Source: Selaginella tamariscina
Lineage: Eukaryota; Streptophyta; Lycopodiopsida; Selaginellales; Selaginellaceae
Assembly (NCBI GenBank): GCA_003024785.1
Contig: PUQB01000007.1
Span: 660,001-724,000 of the forward strand
DNA: 64,000 bases
Direction: 5' to 3'
The notes beneath the pieces are model-generated. The model made no database searches. It was not told where the DNA came from and saw only the letters and a list, made by a program, of their open reading frames with translations. The position numbers and the translations under genes are program-made. Positions 25,708-38,228 of this stretch are shown here, in pieces (position 1 is the stretch's first letter; each line of letters begins with the position of its first letter).

Positions 25708-28700
25708 CTACTCTCCTCCCATGACAGCGTGGGACAATTTGTATCGGGAGTAGGTGGAGTAGGAGCAGGTGCCAAAAGCATTCAACTAAGTTCTAACAAC
25801 AAATGGTTTCAATTGCTCAACGTGAACAATCTCTAAGGGATAATGAAATTGTAACCACTGCACTTTGAAAAACTGAGGACCCGCACGACATAAAATGGTG
25901 TACGAGCCGAGCCATTTGTGCAAAAGATCTTGAGAAAGACCAGCAACTGGGAGTGGAAAACTAACCAAAACACGATCATCGACAACATAATTAGGTACAG
26001 GACGACAAAGAGCATTATAGGCATCAGTTTACTGTAGCTGAGCACGACCCAAATGTTTTGATAGACTCAGCGTGAAGGAGGAACAACATTACATCCAAGT
26101 AGCAAGACCAATCTTGAGCAGGCAACACCGAAGGAAGTAAGATCTCCAAAGGTAGCTTCGATAAACCCATATAAGACCTTAAATACAGATAAGCCAATTG
26201 AACTCTGTATGGTAGTGTTGTATGCAAATCACAAAAGAGGAAGATATTAGATGATATGTTGAAGTAAAAGATTGACAAATCCCAACAATGCCTAACCATC
26301 ACTTGCAGTACTTCCAAAATAGAGGTAAAAACCTTCAATTGAAAAAAATCAATGTGAGTAACGCAAATATTGTGAAACAAGAATTTGCAATAGCTATAAC
26401 AATTTGATCATGAACGAGTGCAGCCTCAACCTAGCATGTTAAGTAGTCCAAAAGCACAATAATATATATAATATAATGAAACATGACTAAGATATAGGAA
26501 ACGATCCCATTATATCCCAAGCTGGGCAATGAACTTGGATATACTCTAAGGACCCTGTTGGTTATATGGTAAGTGTGTTTCAATGTTGATATGACAGTTT
26601 TGTACATATCAAATCACATCCACGTGAAGACTTGGCCAATAAAAGATTCATTGAAACTTCTCCAACACATGTTGATGCAAGTGACCTCCAAACAAATGCA
26701 AATCATGGAATTCACTGAGGAACTGAGGAATAAAATTGGAAGGGACCATCAACTTAATGGAGCAGTCAAATTAATTCTTACAAATAAAGCAATCCATTAT
26801 GGAGATGATGATATTAACAATAATGCTCTTTTGAGATAATTTTTTTTATAATTACCAATCTAGTATAGAGATTTTCTTTGAATCTTTTTAAGTATCTTAA
26901 AAAACATTTACCAACCATTGAGTCCACAATGGGCTATGTGTACCCATAAACAAGGTCTTAGAACCTTATAAATAAGTATGAAACTTCTCCAAGCCTCGAA
27001 CAATTGCACAACACTTTTTTTTTAATGTGGAGTAATTCACTTCAGTAAGAAGAAGAGAACGACTCATGAATGCTATAGAATGCCAATGATGAGCATCATC
27101 TTCTTGCATGAGAGTACCACCAAGACCCTCATCCTTCAAGAAAGCAATTTGACAAACAATAGGCCACCTCTAAGAAACAAATGGGCACAAAAGGCAACAT
27201 AAAGGGGCAGTTGTGTCAGACAAATAAGGAATAAACCGACCAAGATACTAAATCTTCCCTAAGAATCGTTGAAGTTCATGAACACAACGAGGTTCAGGGA
27301 AATTAGCAGTAGCCTTCAATATATAGGTCGACACTAAGACCATCTTGAGAAACACGATAACCCAAGTATGTTGTCTTTGTGATTCATAAACATACTTGGA
27401 GCGCTTAAGCTTCAATCCCACTGTACAAAGTTTAACAAGGATGCAACGAACATCACAAAGATGATCTTCCTAACTCCTAGTAGAATGAATCAACACATCA
27501 TTAATGAAGTTTGTAGTGATCTCTTGCATATCTAACAACATCTCATTCATCATTTATTGACATGTGGTAGGTGCATAAGTAAGACTAAAAGGCATCACCA
27601 CAAACTCATATAAGCCAAAATGTGTGCAAAAAACAGTTTTGAAATGTCATTCGGCTCCATAGAAACTTGCCAATAACTAGATGCCAAATCTAGTTTGGTG
27701 AATCAATGACTTTTCCCCAAACAATCCAATAGATCTATAGTGTGAGGAAACGGGTAAATAACCTTGACATTAACATCGTTCAATAGGCAATAATCAATAA
27801 AAAAGTAAAGAGAACCATCCGACTTGTTCACAAGCCCAGGGGCTAAAGGAGTGGCAGATCACCTTCTTTTACAACATATTGTCCATGACATATTTCATAA
27901 TTGCAAACTCTTTGGGAGAACAGCATTGCATTGGAACCTTGATCGGAGATGCGTTGCCGGTGAGAATACAATGATGAGTAGTAATCTTTGCACTAGAAGA
28001 CAAGCCTAACTAAGCAACTACAATTGCCACCATCATTATAGGAACAGGTTCCACCAGAATGATGCTGGAAGGAAGACAAAGTCGAGAATGAGCCAGCATG
28101 AACAACCCACAAGGTATAAGTAAGAAGAGAAAGAGCCCCAACACAAATGGACATCTTTAACACAATTAAAAAACACTCAAGAACAACCATTCCCATACAA
28201 TATTTGAATATTAAAAGTTGTAGACTCATTCAAACCTGCACGCAAATGAACAATTGATTTCCTAATTGTGGAAATGCTAGCACCGATGTCAACCATGATA
28301 GACATAGATACCCCAGTAGGCTATCATAGAAAGTGAACAAGAGAGAAGAAGGAAGGCATACCCTACGAAGATGAGAAGAGATAAAAACTTCAAGAGGGAC
28401 AAAAAGAGAGGATGTACCGTATAACTACAAGTTTTTTGAATTTTCATTAATAGATTCTTGGTGCAGAAGGAGTAGAAGGAGCAAAATCAGGTAACACATG
28501 CTCGATTGCCTAACTAAACTCCTCGATTGCCTAACTAAACTCCTCGATCACATGTGTACAGCCAAGCGGCTCTGGGATTGCCTCTGGCCTAATTGACATG
28601 TGATGCAAATACAACCAAGCGGCCACACAATGTGGGAATTGCCTTTAAACTGGGTGTGAGTCAAACGTGAGTAGAAACAAGCATGAGTAGAAACACCTCT

Positions 28701-29479
28701 AACTGCACCTTTTAAAGAAAGGCATAGTAGCAACCCTTGAGTCCGTGGATGAGAGCATCCACTTTCTCAAATGGGTGAAGAGTGTCATAGTTTTAACTTG
28801 GTGGGTTGACTACCTGGGTAACATAAAACTGACAAGCAAGAAGAACTTCCATATAGGAAACTTTGATGACTACCCACACCATCACAGGATCATTCAAGGC
28901 TTCCCAGTTGAAACCAATCTTCATCTGTTCCAACATGTTTGGATCATCTCGCAACACCACTAAATACCAAAATGATAATGGATTCTTTTGATTTGCAACA
29001 AAGACAAAGCAATTGCCACAAAGCATCTTCCAAAACCTCTAGTTTCCCAAAGGCTTGCTTCAGGGTTGTAAAAAGAGCTGCCCAACTTTGCCAAAAAGGT
29101 GATTAAGAAGCCAAACCATAAGTGCCACACCTTGAAGACAAGTGAGAAGCTCAATTAGCTTTTGCGCCTCTAACCACTGATGATATTGAGTGATGCTTTG
29201 GAAGTGTCCACACCAATGGTACACATCTTCAAAAAGATTTCCACAAAAAGGTTGGGACACACTCAAGAATCGGAAAAAGAGCTTGGAGCAGCATCGGTGA
29301 CTTGAGGTGTATGTTGACCAGCTCTTCAGAAAACAAGTTTGTGTTGCCATTGCTATTTGCAAGGCATCAAACATCGCATGCCACTCTGCCATGAGAAAGG
29401 GAAAGAGAAAAACTTAAAAGACTATGGAAAAACACCAAGGCCATAGTTATTAGACAAATAGTACCCAACTTCTCTAGCA

Positions 29480-29594
29480 AATGAAATGCTTTGCAATTCT
29501 AATCATCCCTAGGACTATTGGAAGCCCCATATTTATACAAGGCCACTATTTCATACCGCAAATGCATGCGTCATATCCACCGTACGATATTTAC
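29480..29594 (-). repeat. 5' LTR of G2
   Basis: This is a direct-repeat partner of the 3' LTR, beginning near TGTAAATATCG on the minus strand. At about 115-130 bp the LTRs are very short for a Ty3/gypsy element. Confidence 0.5.
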
Positions 29595-31305
29595 ATAGCA
29601 AATTAATAAAAATAATTTTTTTCACATTTTGAGGTTGCAAATCTAGAACAGTTCACTACAGTTTAACTAATTGAATAGGTAGATCATAACTAATTAAGTA
29701 TATTCTAGGACAATATACATAAGATTGTTTCTTTGCAAATATATTTTTAAATATTGGCTATATTACACACACACACACAATTTATTTATTTATTCATGCT
29801 ATAATTCACTATGCTCTATGAAATTACATATGAAACGAGAGAATAGGAATATGCCTCGTACCTTCAAATTTAAAATAAACATATGAAAATATTTACTATG
29901 AATCAAAACGTTTTAAAAATATAGAGTATTAATTCAATAGTTTTTATGTATTAGATATTTATAAATTATAATCTGGTGTAATAACATTTCAAATCCAAGT
30001 ACACTAAGAAGGGGTATTTAATTCTTGAATATGTATGACATGCTGCATATAATAAATTTATTAAGCTACTGAATGTAGATTTAAATGTAAAACATTCGCG
30101 GTGCATGACAATAAGATTAAGGTATGACCCTACATATTGTTGATTTAATATGGAATTAGTTAACAGATGCGTACCGTATATGTGTGATTATATCAAGGAT
30201 TTCGCATAATATCTTAATAGAGTTTATATGCATTTTGTGTATATTATTGATGAAGATATCGAGTTATCAGATTAATAAAGCATATGTAATTAATACTAAC
30301 CAAATGTTAATCAAAATTAATGTTGCAATGTAACTACGGTAAATACGTAATTATTTTACAATGTCAATAGAACGATACATTTAGATGGTTTTATGTCACA
30401 TGTATGTATAGATAATAACCATACTTGTATTTCTTACATAATATGTTTATACACATCTCTCCATAGTTGGTTATACTATATAAAAAAATGTTGTACTAAT
30501 AAAACTCAATAGAAGCAAATATGTATATAAAGTGCTATATGTGTGGTATTAAACATTTACTCAGAAAATATACTCGATTATATAAATAGATGCACATGTG
30601 GTGTGAAATATTAGTTCCTTTTTCTTTCTTTTTTTCTTTTAAGTTGATTTATATTTAAAAGCATTAAAATATAAAAAATAGGGTACTTAAATAATGCAAA
30701 TCAAAAAATTAAAATACTTTGATTCATAATAAAATATTTTTATATTTTTGTTTTAAGTTTAATGAAAGTTTAACGTCTCTTCTTCGTGAAGTTTAAAGTA
30801 AAACTATTATACAGCTAGTTAGCTTACACAGTCAGAATATATATATACTAACAAAATTAATTAGTACTCTCTATCTCTCCCTCAAGTAGTATACTCAACC
30901 TACAATTTTGTTTATAATTATCTAAAAAAATAAAAATTATTAATTAATTAAGTGATGTAAAGATCTACCCATTTTTAGTCTTAACATTGTTACATATTAA
31001 GCCTTAAATAATATATATCTCTGTACATTGTCATTCATGTTCTAAATTAGAAAAATTAGGAGATGACTCGATTTCGTTTTTTAAAAGTTCAAAGTTTATC
31101 ATAAAATCCATACTTAGTTTAAATTGAGATTTAGTTAACAATAAATTGACAGTTTAAACTTGGCAACCTAGGTGTTGACTTAAATTGGATTTAAAATTCA
31201 CGAGGTTAGCCAAATAAATAAATAAAATAGTGAATATAAATAAATTAAATTTGAAACCCTAGTGGTCATGTTTAATAAAATTTCAAGATAAATGGATATA
31301 AAAAA

Positions 31306-31509
31306 ATGCAATGTGTGAGTTTTTCGGCAGCACAATGTCCTAACACGGATGGCTTAGGATTATGCGGTGATAATCCCACAATGTCTTGTGCGGATTACTG
31401 CACAAGGTGTCACCAAGGATCCACTGCTCCTTGCGTGGCATGCTCTGATGGCTACTGCTCTGAGAAGTACGTTTGCATTTGCTCGAATCCTTGCGCCACC
31501 TGTGTGTGA
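31306..31509 (+). pseudogene. Cysteine-rich peptide, copy 2, signal peptide lost (CRP2)
   Basis: The mature part is intact and reads to a stop at 31507-31509. It has twelve cysteines spaced C-x8-C-x7-C-x3-C-x2-C-x7-C-x2-C-x4-C-x5-C-x1-C-x3-C-x2-C. The N-terminus is only MQCVSFSAA, without the hydrophobic signal seen in copies 1 and 3. Aligning the upstream DNA to the inverted partner (CRP3, 35200-35700) shows a deletion of roughly 480 bp that removed promoter and signal-peptide code and joined TAAATGGATAT directly to the mature region. The C-x3-C-x2-RC beginning recalls GASA/snakin peptides, but the rest does not fit. Without a signal peptide it is unlikely to be secreted. Confidence 0.6.
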
Positions 31510-32419
31510 ATAAGTTTATAATCAAGGAAATAAGGTGTGTATTAACTACTCTGAATAAACTAAGGTTATGTATAAAATTTGTGCGTGTGTGTGTGTGTGT
31601 GTGTGCGTGCGCTAAACATAACAAGCATAAACATAAAGGACTTAGTACTTTTGTTTTATCATAATTCTCATGCACTCAAGTTTTCTTTCTCCTAAGTTCT
31701 TATCTAGTATATTAGTTTTATTTGAAACTGTAAGTGGTTATGATTTAGTAAAATAAAAATAAATAATCACTGCAGAACAGTCACATAAACACGTATATAT
31801 TGCTTGTATATCTGCTTTATGTGCTTTTAAAAATATTTTATTGTGTGTGTTTATTTGTATTATATGAACAAACACGCAAATTCATAAAACTTATATAAGT
31901 GTTTTGATTGAATGAATTTTATATTAATTTAATAATTAATTTCCAACTGATACTGCATGCAAATTTACATGTCTTTTTAAATTATTTTCAATTGGTTATT
32001 TGATTTACTAAATATACAAATAAAAATAGAATTTTCTTAAAATTAAGGTCATTCATGAATAAATTAAAGTGATTTTTTTTCACAATAAATTAAAGTGCAT
32101 TAAATAAATTAAATTAAATATAATAAAATTTAAGGTAATATTATATTATTTCTCAATTAGTATAAATTGTGTCAAATTATTGAAAAGATCTTATTATAGT
32201 TTAAAAGTTTAATATATGTTTTCAAATTCTTGCTTTCATAATTATTAAAAATAAATATGGAAAAATTGTAATCCCATATATGTACTTGAGTACTTTAATT
32301 TTTCATTTGATATAGGTTTATTATAATGCTTTGGATCGACATTTTACATCGAAAGAGTAACTTTAAAACTACAAATTTTAAAGTTAACATAGTACAAAAG
32401 AGACACACACACACACATA

Positions 32420-34069
32420 CACACACATATATATTTATATATATTTGCGTGTGTGTTACATTATCTAAGGCCAATCGAATAAGAATGGTGTAATTAAATC
32501 ATTAGGTGTGGTGGCTACAACGTGATATATATACACACGTACATGAATATTAATATTCAGGTATCACTTCAATATAGTAACAATGTTTTATTATTTTATT
32601 TCTTTGATTTTAAAATAATTAATTTAGTATATCTTGTTTATTAATTAAGTATTATATTAAATTTAATTAAGTACCACCATTACAACATAATCTAGATTCT
32701 TGATAAAAGTTAGATACATCTCTATATATACCCACGTACATAATAGTCAGTCTGAAAAGGCGTTGAGCCCATTGAAATAGTAGGCTGGTTGTAGGGCTGG
32801 TTATAGGGAATGGTACGGTAGCGCTTCAAGTTTACATATTAGTGAAGCTCAAACTTATGGACTTTTAGAGTCATGCACAGTTGTGATATTTTTACACCAT
32901 ATCACACCTTGAACGGCAAAGACGACATTCTGTATTGTAATCATAAATTTTGCTTCAATTTTTAACACTTTTCAACCAATTATACCAAATAATACATATT
33001 AAATATTGAAAATGAATCAGGTTCATAATTTTATATGGTCATGTACCATGGTTGGCACCGAGGATGATACATATATTTAAATAGAATGTTATGAATTCAA
33101 ACTTTTTCATTGCAAATTAATAATGTATCATATGTTTTATTTTTTATTATTATAAGGATATTAAGTTTGAACCTCATTAGCGCTAGGGTAATAATGTATA
33201 GTATGTTAAAAAGGTTGTGAATTTGAACATAGTTAACACGAAGTTTAAATTGTAGTTTATTAAATTAGAATAATGTAGGCAAGGTGAATGTAAAATAGTA
33301 ATATTTAAATAATTCATTAATTATTACATTTATTTTATTTATTTATTTAATGATTTTGCATGAAAATAAATAAGAATTTTATAATGAATTCCTTTTTAAT
33401 TCACTTTAATGAATTTCAAATTCAAAAACTTTATAGGGTTATGCACAGTCATATATGCTAAATGACTTTAAATTTGATTCTTTTTAATATAAAATATTGT
33501 TAGTGCAATACATAATTCAAAAAGTTGTGAGTTCAATTTTTATTTCAATATTAATTTTATTTAAATAGGTTTAAATTTACAACTCCATCCACCATTTGAA
33601 AGTTTAATTAATTTTAAAGGTACAATATTAATTTCACTCTAACTAAATTCTTTATTTTAAATATATAATATTAATCTCACTTTAACAAAGCCCTTCATTT
33701 TAAAAATACAATATATTAATTTCACTCTAATAAGTAGGTTATTCCTTAATACATAAGATATGGTCTTTGAAAGTTGCAAGCTGCCTTAACCAAGTTATGT
33801 AAAGGTCAACCCACAAGATGATGCAACACACACACACGTATATATATAAAACACTTATTTATAAATTTACAATGTGATTTTTCATCTTTAAACATAAATC
33901 TCATTATTAAAATTAAAAAACTATTCAAATTTATAAAGTTACATGTTAAATTTGAAATTATAAGTTGTAATGTTGTATTGATTTTCTGATTTTTCATATT
34001 TAAACATAAATTTCATTATTAAATAAAAAAATTATTAAAATTTATTGACCTTTTATAAGAAGAAAATGG

Positions 34070-34080
<11 letters not shown>
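32420..34080. repeat. Spacer between the inverted arms, no gene
   Basis: AT-rich. 33840-34060 resembles the 13740-13840 and 24130-24260 repeats (AATGTGATTTTTCATCTT). A (TA)n run lies at 34077-34101. 32750-32900 is less AT-rich (GGTTGTAGGGCTGGTTATAGG) but unrecognised. No gene. Confidence 0.5.
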
Positions 34081-34103
<23 letters not shown>

Positions 34104-35031
34104 AGTATCTTATTAAATATGTGTAGGGTGGAACATAAATCCAGAGCATATAGTTCATTTAAAATTTAATTCTAGCTTTCCGTTGACAAAATAAATAAAA
34201 TCGAAAGTGTTTTCTTAATGTTAATTTATGAGAAAGTAAGTAGAATATATTTAAGCTGTAAAAATATATAATCCTAATAAGATCTTTTCAATAATTTGAC
34301 ACAATTTATACTAATTAAAAATAATATAATATTACCTTAAATTTTATTATATTTAAAATTATACTAATGGTATACAATGAATCAATTTAATATATTAGTT
34401 CTTTATATATAATTTAATTTATTTAATACACTTTAATTTATTGTTTAAAAAATTCTTTAACCTTAAACTTCATGAATGACTTTAATTTTAAGAAAATTTC
34501 ATTTTTATTTGTATATTTAGTAAGACAAATAACTGATTGAAAATAATGACATGTAAATTTGCATGCAGTATCATTGGGAAATTAATTATTAAATTAATAT
34601 AAAATTCATTCAATCAAGTTAAGAAAACCGCAATAATATTTCCATTAACACTTATATAAGTTTTAGGTGGTTTTATGAATTTGCGTGTTTGTTCATAAAA
34701 TACAAATAAACACCACAGTAAAATATTTTAAAAAGCACATAAAGCAGATATACAAGCAATACATACGTGTTTATGTGATTTATTTTTATTTTACTAAATC
34801 ATAAGCACTTACAATTTTAAATAAAACTAATATACTAGATAAGAAATTAGAAGAAAGAAAACTTGATTGCATGAGAATTATGATAAAACAAAGTAAATCC
34901 TTTATGTTTATGCTTGTTATGTTTAGCGCACGCACACACACGCGCGCGCACAAATTTTATACATATAAAAACACACCTTAGTTTATTCAGAGTAGTTAAT
35001 ACACACCTTATTTCCTTAATTATAAACTTAT

Positions 35032-35218
35032 TCACACACAGGTGTCGCAAGGATTCAAGCAAATGCAAAGGTACTTCTCAGAGCAGTAGCCATTAGAGCA
35101 TGCCACGCAAGGAGCAGTGGATCCTTAATCCTAAGCCATCCGTGTTAGGACATTGTGCTGCCGAAAACCCACACATTGCCAATATTAACAAGAAAACAAC
35201 CAGGAGGCCCCTCTTCAT
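35032..35218 (-). pseudogene. Cysteine-rich peptide, copy 3, internal deletion (CRP3)
   Basis: The signal peptide is intact, starting at 35218 (MKRGLLVVFLLILAMCGFSA) and followed by AQCPNTDGLGL. Then 53 bp present in copy 2 are missing, from TGCGGTGAT to GTGTCACCA, between the GGATTA and AGGATCC contexts. 53 is not a multiple of three, so the frame is lost and stops at 35093-35095. The remaining 3' part (CSEKYLCIC-like, in another frame) runs to 35032. This copy keeps what copy 2 lost and vice versa. It was presumably secreted before the deletion. Confidence 0.65.
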
Positions 35219-36240
35219 TGCTAGTTTACTTAGTATACATGCCTAATTTTCTTTTCTTTATATAACAAGAGGTTTTGGGTTATATGTGTTTTTTCAAAAC
35301 TGCTATAGTTAATTAATATAAATTTAGAATTAATTTTAATAAAATCTTTGGGTTTTATGCATTTTGTCAATATATCTACTCTATATAATGAGACTTATTC
35401 TAGATTTGTAACTCAGTCAATTTGTAAATATCTCTATTGCCATCTATTTATATTATTTATTCCAGCTAAATATGTCACTTAGTATTTAACATTTTATAAC
35501 TTAATCAAAATAATCAAAACAAAGACTTAATCTTTTATACGTCGGTAACAACTGAGGAATCTTAATTAAATTTAACATTTATTAATTATATACTTAATTA
35601 AAATATAATAAAAACAGTTCACTCTTCATCCTTATTTAACTTTTAATTTTCTTTTAATTTTCACTTGTTCCATCTTTTTAATCTACATTTTTTACATCCA
35701 TTATATCTTGAAATTTTATTAAACATGACCACTAGGATTTCAAACTTAACTTATTTATATTCACTATTTTCTTATTATTTGGCTAACCTCATGAATTTTA
35801 AATCCAAGTTGCCAAGTTTAAACTAGTCAATTTAAATCATGAATTTTAAGTTATTAACTAAATTTAATTTAAATTAAGTTTAAATTTGATGACAAACTTT
35901 GAACTTTTCAAAAGAAATCTGTGTTCTAATTTAGAACATGAGTGACACTATATATGGTTATATGTGTTTTTTCAAAAGTGTTATAGTTAATCAGTAGAAA
36001 TTTAAAGTTAATTTTAATAAAAACCGTTGGGTTTTTTCATTTTGTCAATGGGTAGGTGGATAAATAAATTAATGAAATATCTTTATCTATGTACACAATC
36101 TTATATATTGTTTATTCTAGATCATGCATACAATCGTACATCGTACTACCCTTCGTACCCTAAGTATACGTGTTATTATATTAGTCACCAGGGCAAAGAT
36201 TTAATATAATTGAGAAATCTTAATTAATTTAATATTTATA

Positions 36241-36607
36241 CAGGAAGGTTAGAAGTTTATTCAAGGGGTATGTACACGTACAACAAGCACTTCCAGTGTT
36301 TTGTGTCTACTCTTATCTCGTACCCGCCTACCTAGTACTCATTTCCTAGCCGCTACCAAGTACTCCTACTTAGGCAAAAAAACTATGTAAGTGCCACATC
36401 ACTGCCATGTCAGCATCCTCATCATTGCTTGTATAGCACGTCTACCACCAAGTTTGCCTCCACCGCAGTGTCCATGTGTTCTTAAATGTGAGTTCCTTCT
36501 GCAAGGTGTGATCCTTCCCAACAAATAAATCTTATGGCTAAGTCATCATCGAGGAGACCCAAGGCTCTGCCGTACAGTCCCTTTCAGAGGGAAGAGCAGC
36601 TGCTGGT
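36241..36607. mobile_element. Insertion of about 367 bp with 17-bp target duplication
   Basis: Less AT-rich than everything around it, this segment is bounded on both sides by TTAATTTAATATTTATA (36224-36240 and 36609-36625). A 17-bp duplication fits target-primed retrotransposition (SINE/LINE) better than a DNA transposon. No poly-A or poly-T tail and no tRNA-like A/B boxes are obvious. On the minus strand it contains TGTTGGGAAGGATCACACC and, near the other end, a CCTTGAATAAACTTC polyadenylation-like string, so a solo LTR or transcript fragment is an alternative. Confidence 0.5.
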
Positions 36608-38067
36608 CTTAATTTAATATTTATAATCATATATTTAATTAAAATACATCTTCAGTTAACTCTATATTGTTTTTAATTTCCATTTGTTCCAGTCTTTTGC
36701 AAATCTGACATTCAAATCTTAATGCAATAACGTTAGATATTAAATAGGAGTTAGAATATAAAGAAATCTCGAAAGGAATGAAAATGAAAATGACATTTAA
36801 AAAACCAAGGATAAAAGCTGGGTCATATACCTGTGGTTCCACAAGGACAATTAAATATTATTACATTTAAAATTAAATTTAATGGTATACAATATAAAAT
36901 TTAGTTTTAAATTTTTTTTCATTATTAACCCCAAACTTGATAATGACCTTAATTTTTTTTTTTAAATTAAAAATGTAACAACTGCATTTCTAGTTGCATA
37001 GTTTAGTAAAACGATTAACCAATTGAAAATAAATTTAAAAAGACATGTAAATTTGCAAATTCAATGTAAAATATTTATTTTCTTCTTAATTTTTTTATTT
37101 TTGCATTAATTATTAAATAAACCCACAATAAAATATATTAAAAAGCACATAAAGTTCTACAGTGGTTTTTAACCTCAGATTATTTATTTTTATTTTATTA
37201 AATTATAACCACTTAAATAAAAACTAACATAAAAAAATAACTTCACTCTTTGTCCTCATTTAACTTTTTAATTTTCACTTGTTTCACCTTTTTGCAAATC
37301 TACACTTCTTATATCCATTATATCTTGAAATTTTATTAAATATACCATTAGGTTTCAAATTTAACTTATTTATATTCACTATTTTCTTATTTATTTGGGT
37401 AACCTCATGAACTTTAAATACAATTTAAGTCTAGACTTGTGTTGCTAAGTTTAATTTAAATCACGAATTTTAACTTATTAATTAAATTTAGATTTAATTT
37501 AAGTTTGGATTTTACGACAAACTTTCTTTACAACTATGTCAAAAAAAAGGTTTATTTAATGAGTTTTTACATCACTTAATCAAATTAATAATTTCTAATT
37601 TTTTTAGATAATTGGATATAACAATAGATTTCCTTGTTAACCTTTTATAAGAAGCAAAATTGCAAAAAATTTAAACTAGTTTGTGTGTTAAAATGCCACT
37701 TAAGTGGTTAGGTTGGGCATACTAATTGAGAGAGAGACAGAGAGAGGATAGTAATTAATTTTATTAGGATATACATTATATATGTATCCTGGTTGTGTAA
37801 GCTAACTAGTTGAGAAATGAATTTGAAAGAAGAAGACATTGGACTTTCCTTAAATTTAAAATAAAAATATGGATTAAAGTATTTTAATTTTTTGATTTGC
37901 ATTTTTATATTTTTTATATTTTTAATGCTTTTACCTATAAATCAACTTTTAAAAAAAGAAAAAAGAACTACAGCAGAGTAATATTTCACACCACACATGT
38001 ATAATCAAATATATTTTCTCGGAAAATGTTTAATACCACACATATAGCACTTTTTATATGGTATAAC

Positions 38068-38228
38068 TGTGAAAACTCATAATATAAAAATGTATATATC
38101 CATTAGTACAAAAACCTTAACTTATATATAAGAGCGAGTGGTCCAGATTGAAATCAATCCGACGACTATCAAAACCTGCTACGCTAATAATAGTATGTGC
38201 ACATGCAACCGTACACATGGATCTTACA
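38068..38228 (-). repeat. 3' LTR of G3
   Basis: On the minus strand it begins TGTAAGATCCATGTGTACGG next to the polypurine tract and ends TTTTCACA. It aligns along its length with 42622-42786; shared strings include AAAAACCTTAACTTATAT and TATGTGCACATGCA. Confidence 0.75.

Larger units (their letters stand above)
25580..29594 (-). mobile_element. Ty3/gypsy element G2, degenerate, short LTRs
   Basis: Short direct repeats flank it: about 25580-25707 and about 29480-29594, both containing CATATTTATACAAGG and ATGCATGC. On the minus strand a polypurine tract (GGGAGGAGAGTAG) sits directly before the TGTAATATCC start of the 3' LTR. Domains in order are: gag starting at 29392 (MAEWHAMFDALQ; LFEDVYHWCGHFQSITQYHQW), an aspartic protease motif changed to VDIGAS near 28290, reverse transcriptase at 27480-27850 (LYEFVVMPFSL; catalytic DD changed to ND in FINDVLIHS), and the integrase C-terminus at 25786-26050 (KWLGSYTILCRAGPQFF). 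There are many stops and frameshifts, so the element is defective. It is inserted in the left arm of the inverted duplication; the right arm has the empty site near 43790. Confidence 0.75.
25275..32420. repeat. Left arm of large imperfect inverted duplication
   Basis: Read in reverse complement, this arm matches 34080-44610. Landmarks are 25320-25580 with 43800-44590; 29600-30480 with 42790-43750; 30480-30880 with 37720-38065; 31030-31280 with 35690-35960; and CRP2 with CRP3 at 31306-31650 and 34915-35180. The arm is interrupted by gypsy element G2. Divergence is moderate, with many small indels, so the inversion is not recent. Confidence 0.75.

Noticed and set aside
31306-31509. CRP2 as a metallothionein, Bowman-Birk inhibitor or complete GASA peptide
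   Set aside because: Cys spacing fits none: no CC pair as in GASA or Bowman-Birk, and too few CxC clusters for a metallothionein.
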